DNA from: Clostridiales bacterium
Lineage (GTDB): Bacteria; Bacillota; Sulfobacillia; UBA995
Direction: 5' to 3'
Length of the DNA stretch: 7,507 nt
Assembly: GCA_003517845.1 (NCBI GenBank)
Contig: DOZU01000044.1
Span: forward strand, 1-7,507
Positions within the stretch are counted from its first letter, which is position 1. Each line of letters starts with the position of its first letter. Under the pieces are notes generated by a model. The model made no database searches, was not told the DNA's origin, and was given only the letters and a program-made list of their open reading frames with translations. A program made the translations under genes and the position numbers. Below are positions 4,691 through 7,507 of this stretch, piece by piece.

Positions 4691-5554
4691 ATGAAGATGA
4701 TGCGGGGGATGTTGCTGGCCCTGGTGCCCGCAACCGTTGCTGCCTTGTGGTTGTATCGGTGGGATGCGCTGGCGCTGATCGCGGTCAGCATGGCGACCGC
4801 GGTCGGGGCTGAGGCCTTGTGGCAACTGGCGTCAAAGACGCCCGTGCGCATCAAGGACCTGAGCGCCGCCGTCACCGGGCTCCTGTTCGGGCTGACCCTA
4901 TCGCCGTCGCTGCCCCTTTATCTCGCCGCCGTGGGCGCCGCCCTGGCGATCATCGCGGGCAAGCTGCTGTGGGGTGGGTTCGGCAAGAATGTCTTCAATC
5001 CCGTGCTATTCGGGCGGTTGCTGCTGGTACTGCTGTTTCCCGGCACCATGGCCCCCTGGCTCACGCCGGTGGACATGACGGCCACCGCCACCCCCCTACA
5101 GGCTTTCCGGGCGGGCCAGACGGTCCCTCCCCTCTTCGACCTGTTCGCCGGGAACCGGGCCGGATGCATCGGTGAGACTTCGGCCATCGCCCTGTTGCTG
5201 GGATTCGGCTGGCTCGCCTATCACGCCTGGGCCAACTGGCGCATACCCGTGGCCATACTCGGGACGACGGCCATCATCGCCCTGACCGCCGGCCACGATC
5301 CCCTCTTCCATCTCTTCTCGGGCAGCCTGCTGTTGGGAGCATTGTTCATGGCCACCGATCCGGTCACTTCCCCCCGCTATCATGCGGGACGCTGGGTTTT
5401 CGGCGCAGGCATCGCCGTCATCATCATGGCCATGCGTTTCTGGAGCACCTTCCCCGAGGGCACCACCTTCGGCATCCTGGCCATGAACATGCTGGTCCCG
5501 CTGATCAACGTCCATACCCGGCCTGAGGGACTGAAGGCAGCGGGCAAACCGTGA
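4691..5554 (+). CDS. rnfD: RnfD/NqrB-family flavinylated membrane electron-transfer protein
   Basis: RnfD is an integral membrane subunit of Rnf ion-pumping complexes and carries a covalent FMN on a Thr. The 287 residues are largely membrane segments. Family hallmarks are KNVFNPVLFGR (99-109), TATATPLQAF (130-139) with Thr134 as the likely FMN attachment site, GETSAIALLLG (161-171), FMATDPVTSP (219-228) and MNMLVPLINVHTRP (265-278). It lacks part of the usual cytoplasmic N-terminus and is slightly short. AGGAGGT (4676-4682) lies 8 nt before the ATG. Other Rnf subunits (RnfC before, RnfG after) are not adjacent: the ABC remnant lies upstream and a cell-wall hydrolase downstream. So it may be a stand-alone RnfD-like protein in an extracytoplasmic flavin redox chain, or the relic of a lost cluster. 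The family call is firm; the specific role is open. Confidence 0.88.
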   Translation: MKMMRGMLLALVPATVAALWLYRWDALALIAVSMATAVGAEALWQLASKTPVRIKDLSAAVTGLLFGLTLSPSLPLYLAAVGAALAIIAGKLLWGGFGKNVFNPVLFGRLLLVLLFPGTMAPWLTPVDMTATATPLQAFRAGQTVPPLFDLFAGNRAGCIGETSAIALLLGFGWLAYHAWANWRIPVAILGTTAIIALTAGHDPLFHLFSGSLLLGALFMATDPVTSPRYHAGRWVFGAGIAVIIMAMRFWSTFPEGTTFGILAMNMLVPLINVHTRPEGLKAAGKP

Positions 5555-5592
5555 CCCCCCACCGCCAACAACTGGGACAATAATCCAGCGGC

Positions 5593-5606
5593 ATCCCCCG
5601 GGGGAT
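5593..5606 (+). other. Short GC-rich palindrome after rnfD
   Basis: ATCCC-CCGG-GGGAT can form a 5-bp hairpin 38 nt after the rnfD stop. No U-run follows, so terminator function is doubtful. The 124-bp gap between rnfD and the next gene holds nothing else recognisable apart from the ribosome binding site at 5665-5670. Confidence 0.25.
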
Positions 5607-5678
5607 TCCGGGCGCGACGTCGAATAACACCCTCCACGAAGACGGGCGCGCGGCACGGCCGGGGGGAGGTGCGAGCAG

Positions 5679-7507
5679 GTGTTGCCACGAGTCAGGGTTA
5701 CCATTCCGTTTGCCATCGTGGCAATCTTGTTGGCTACGGCCGTTCTCCCGCGGGCGGCCATCGCCCCGCCGGTCCCCCTGCCGCTCAGCAGCTTCCACAT
5801 CGGCAGCCTCGATTACACGGTGGACGGCGCTCCGGCGGAGATGGAGGTCCCCGCTTTCATCCATCGCGGCCAAGCCTTCGCCACCTTGCCGGCCCTCGCC
5901 CATGCCCTGGGAGCGACGATACGGGAAGACCCTGCCGCTGCCCCGGATATCCTCATCCTGGGCCGGGGAGGCCGGGAGGTCCGGCTGCGGGCCGGCTCCC
6001 CCGGCTTGACCGCGAACGGTCAGGACCGGCCGATGGATGCGGCTCCCCTGATCTTGCCCTCAGGGACCTTGGCCGTCCCCATTCGGCCCATTGCCGAGGC
6101 GCTGGGTTTTGAAACCGGCTGGCACCCTGAGAACCGGGCGGTGCTGCTCGGCCCCGAGGGCAGGTTGCCGGAGATCGCCCAGCCGGTGGCAGTCCCGCCA
6201 TCGCTGGTCGAATTCCCCCTGGAGGACTACCTGATCCTGTGGGATCTGCGGGCCCGCTTGCCCGCCACCCTCGAGGAATTGCGAGCCATGTCCCTGCGCG
6301 ATGACGCCATCGGCTACCACGCCCGCGTCGCAGTCGCCGCCGCCGCCCGGTTGCGGGAAGACTGGCTTGAAGCGGCCCAGTATGCGAGGATAGCCCTGGA
6401 GTTGCTGGACGACCCCGGCCAGCGACTAGAACTGGCCCGGGCGCTGGAAGCCACGGGGGACTCGGAAGGGGCCATCGCCGAGTGGTCGCGGCTCCTGCCG
6501 CGAGATGAGGCCCGGGAGGCCGTCCGCAGGCTGGCGGAGCCACCCCGGGCGGGCGAGTTGTTCAACCGCCGCCGGCTGTTCCATGAGGCCCTGGCCGTCC
6601 TGGAAGGAGTCGAAGGCCCCTCGGCTGCCCTGCAACGCGCCCGCGCCCTTCAGGCCCTGCGGCGGCACGGGGAGGCGGTGCGCGAGTTCTCGGCTTTCCT
6701 GCGGCACTACCCCGCCGACACCCGGGCGCGGACGGAGTACGCCAGTTCCCTGGAACGCCTGGGTCGCTGGCGGGAAGCATTGGCGGTATATACCGGCCTG
6801 GGACGGGCAGGATCCTTCGGTCGGGGCAGGGCCCTGCAGGCTCTCGGCCGGACGGATGAGGCCATCAAGGCCTTCCGGGCGGCACCTGAAGCCGAAGCTC
6901 AATGGCGCGCCGCCCGGCTGCTGGAGCGGCTCGAGCGCTTCCCGGAAGCCCTGGCGGCCTACGAGAGCCTGGCTTTCGGCACGAGCCCGCTGGCCGATGA
7001 TGCCGCGCTCCGCTGCCTGGTGCTGACGCAAAGGATGGGGCGAGGCGGGCGCCAGGCCGAGTACCGCCTTCGCCTTTCGCCCGGGCTGGCCTACCTGGCG
7101 GGGGTCGAGGTCGCCCGCCCGACGGCGCCCGGCGAGGACGATGCCCCGAATGGAGTGGTCGTGTCCGCCGCCGCGTTGCTTGACTTCCTTGGTCCTGAGG
7201 CGGGCCGGGAGTGGGCCCAGGCGGAAATGGATATACTGCTGGCCCGAGGCGCGCCCGAGGAGCGGCTCCAGGCCGCCAGGTGGTTGAAACAAGGCGCCGA
7301 CTACCACCGGGCCTTGCGGGCGGCGGTGGCGCTCGCCCCCCATCTGCCCGCCGACCGCCTGCTGCGCCTGCGATATCCTCTGGCTTACTGGGACCTCGTG
7401 CGGGGCGCGGCCGAACGGTTCGAGCTTGACCCCTTGCTCATCCTCGCCATCATGCGCACGGAGAGTCACTTCCGCGCCGATGCGATCTCGGTGGCCGATG
7501 CCCGGGG
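5679..7507 (+). CDS. Secreted lytic transglycosylase with copper-amine-oxidase-N-like and TPR-like regions (3' end cut)
   Basis: An uninterrupted frame of 609 codons runs to the window end. The GTG at 5679 is chosen for GGAGGT (5665-5670) with 8-nt spacing; TTG 5682 follows directly. Residues 10-28 are a signal peptide core (IPFAIVAILLATAVLPRAAI). Residues about 43-157 resemble the copper-amine-oxidase-like N-terminal domain, with two related units around ATLPALAHALGATI (68-81) and VPIRPIAEALGFETGW (133-148). From about 215 to 460 are helical, Ala/Arg/Leu-rich TPR-like repeats such as LGRWREALAVY (361-371) and ALGRTDEAIKAF (388-399). YPLAYWDLV (566-574) and IMRTESHF (591-598) open a Slt-type transglycosylase domain, with catalytic Glu595; the rest of the domain is off the edge. 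It would cleave peptidoglycan outside the membrane. The TPR region plays the part of the helical ring of Slt70. Confidence 0.88.
   Translation, partial: MLPRVRVTIPFAIVAILLATAVLPRAAIAPPVPLPLSSFHIGSLDYTVDGAPAEMEVPAFIHRGQAFATLPALAHALGATIREDPAAAPDILILGRGGREVRLRAGSPGLTANGQDRPMDAAPLILPSGTLAVPIRPIAEALGFETGWHPENRAVLLGPEGRLPEIAQPVAVPPSLVEFPLEDYLILWDLRARLPATLEELRAMSLRDDAIGYHARVAVAAAARLREDWLEAAQYARIALELLDDPGQRLELARALEATGDSEGAIAEWSRLLPRDEAREAVRRLAEPPRAGELFNRRRLFHEALAVLEGVEGPSAALQRARALQALRRHGEAVREFSAFLRHYPADTRARTEYASSLERLGRWREALAVYTGLGRAGSFGRGRALQALGRTDEAIKAFRAAPEAEAQWRAARLLERLERFPEALAAYESLAFGTSPLADDAALRCLVLTQRMGRGGRQAEYRLRLSPGLAYLAGVEVARPTAPGEDDAPNGVVVSAAALLDFLGPEAGREWAQAEMDILLARGAPEERLQAARWLKQGADYHRALRAAVALAPHLPADRLLRLRYPLAYWDLVRGAAERFELDPLLILAIMRTESHFRADAISVADAR

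Noticed and set aside
6426..7469. Long open frame on the minus strand opposite the lytic transglycosylase gene (347 codons)
   Set aside because: No family resemblance. The plus-strand frame has signal peptide, repeats and the Slt active site, so this is an antisense shadow.
1..7507. CRISPR array, tRNA, rRNA or insertion sequence
   Set aside because: No regularly spaced direct repeats, no cloverleaf-like or rRNA-like segments, and no transposase motifs were seen.

Overview
The window is a high-GC bacterial fragment (about two thirds G+C by eye, not counted). It has strong GGAGG-type ribosome binding sites, frequent GTG/TTG starts, a TupA/TupB tungstate transporter and a wall hydrolase with a copper-amine-oxidase-N-like domain joined to a lytic transglycosylase. 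That mix suggests a Bacillota lineage (Clostridia or Limnochordia-like) or a close relative, but nothing here fixes the taxon. Both ends cut a gene.

Left part (1-1582, minus strand): a tungstate ABC importer. tupA (lipoprotein binding protein) comes first and tupB (permease, cut by the left edge) second. They are separated by an unusually long 273-bp gap holding a perfect GTAGGGGC-type palindrome and two more stem-loops.

Centre (1583-1919): a compact control region between divergent tupA and moeB. On the minus strand it holds a near-consensus sigma-70 promoter (TTGACT-17-TAGAAT). Downstream is a roughly 100-nt leader that looks like a Moco/Tuco RNA (molybdenum/tungsten-cofactor riboswitch class): GCCTCCCG...CGGAAAGG core, a 10-bp stem capped by GAAA, and a closing P1. 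Just upstream of the promoter is a 24-bp inverted repeat with the geometry of an E. coli ModE box. Nested dyads overlie the promoter. This is the most interesting part of the window.

Right part (1920-7507, plus strand): moeB fused to a rhodanese domain (sulfur-carrier activation for molybdopterin/tungstopterin or a related pathway); a NatA-like ABC ATPase whose C-terminus is joined by an apparent internal deletion to the out-of-frame C-terminal half of its ABC-2 permease; an RnfD/NqrB-type flavinylated membrane protein without other rnf genes in view; and a long secreted protein (copper-amine-oxidase-N-like domain, TPR-like helices, Slt transglycosylase) that runs off the right edge.

Together, tungstate uptake, cofactor-sensing RNA, possible oxyanion-sensing operator and MoeB point to a tungsten/molybdenum cofactor supply locus. 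The ABC remnant, RnfD-like protein and lytic transglycosylase have no obvious functional tie to it.
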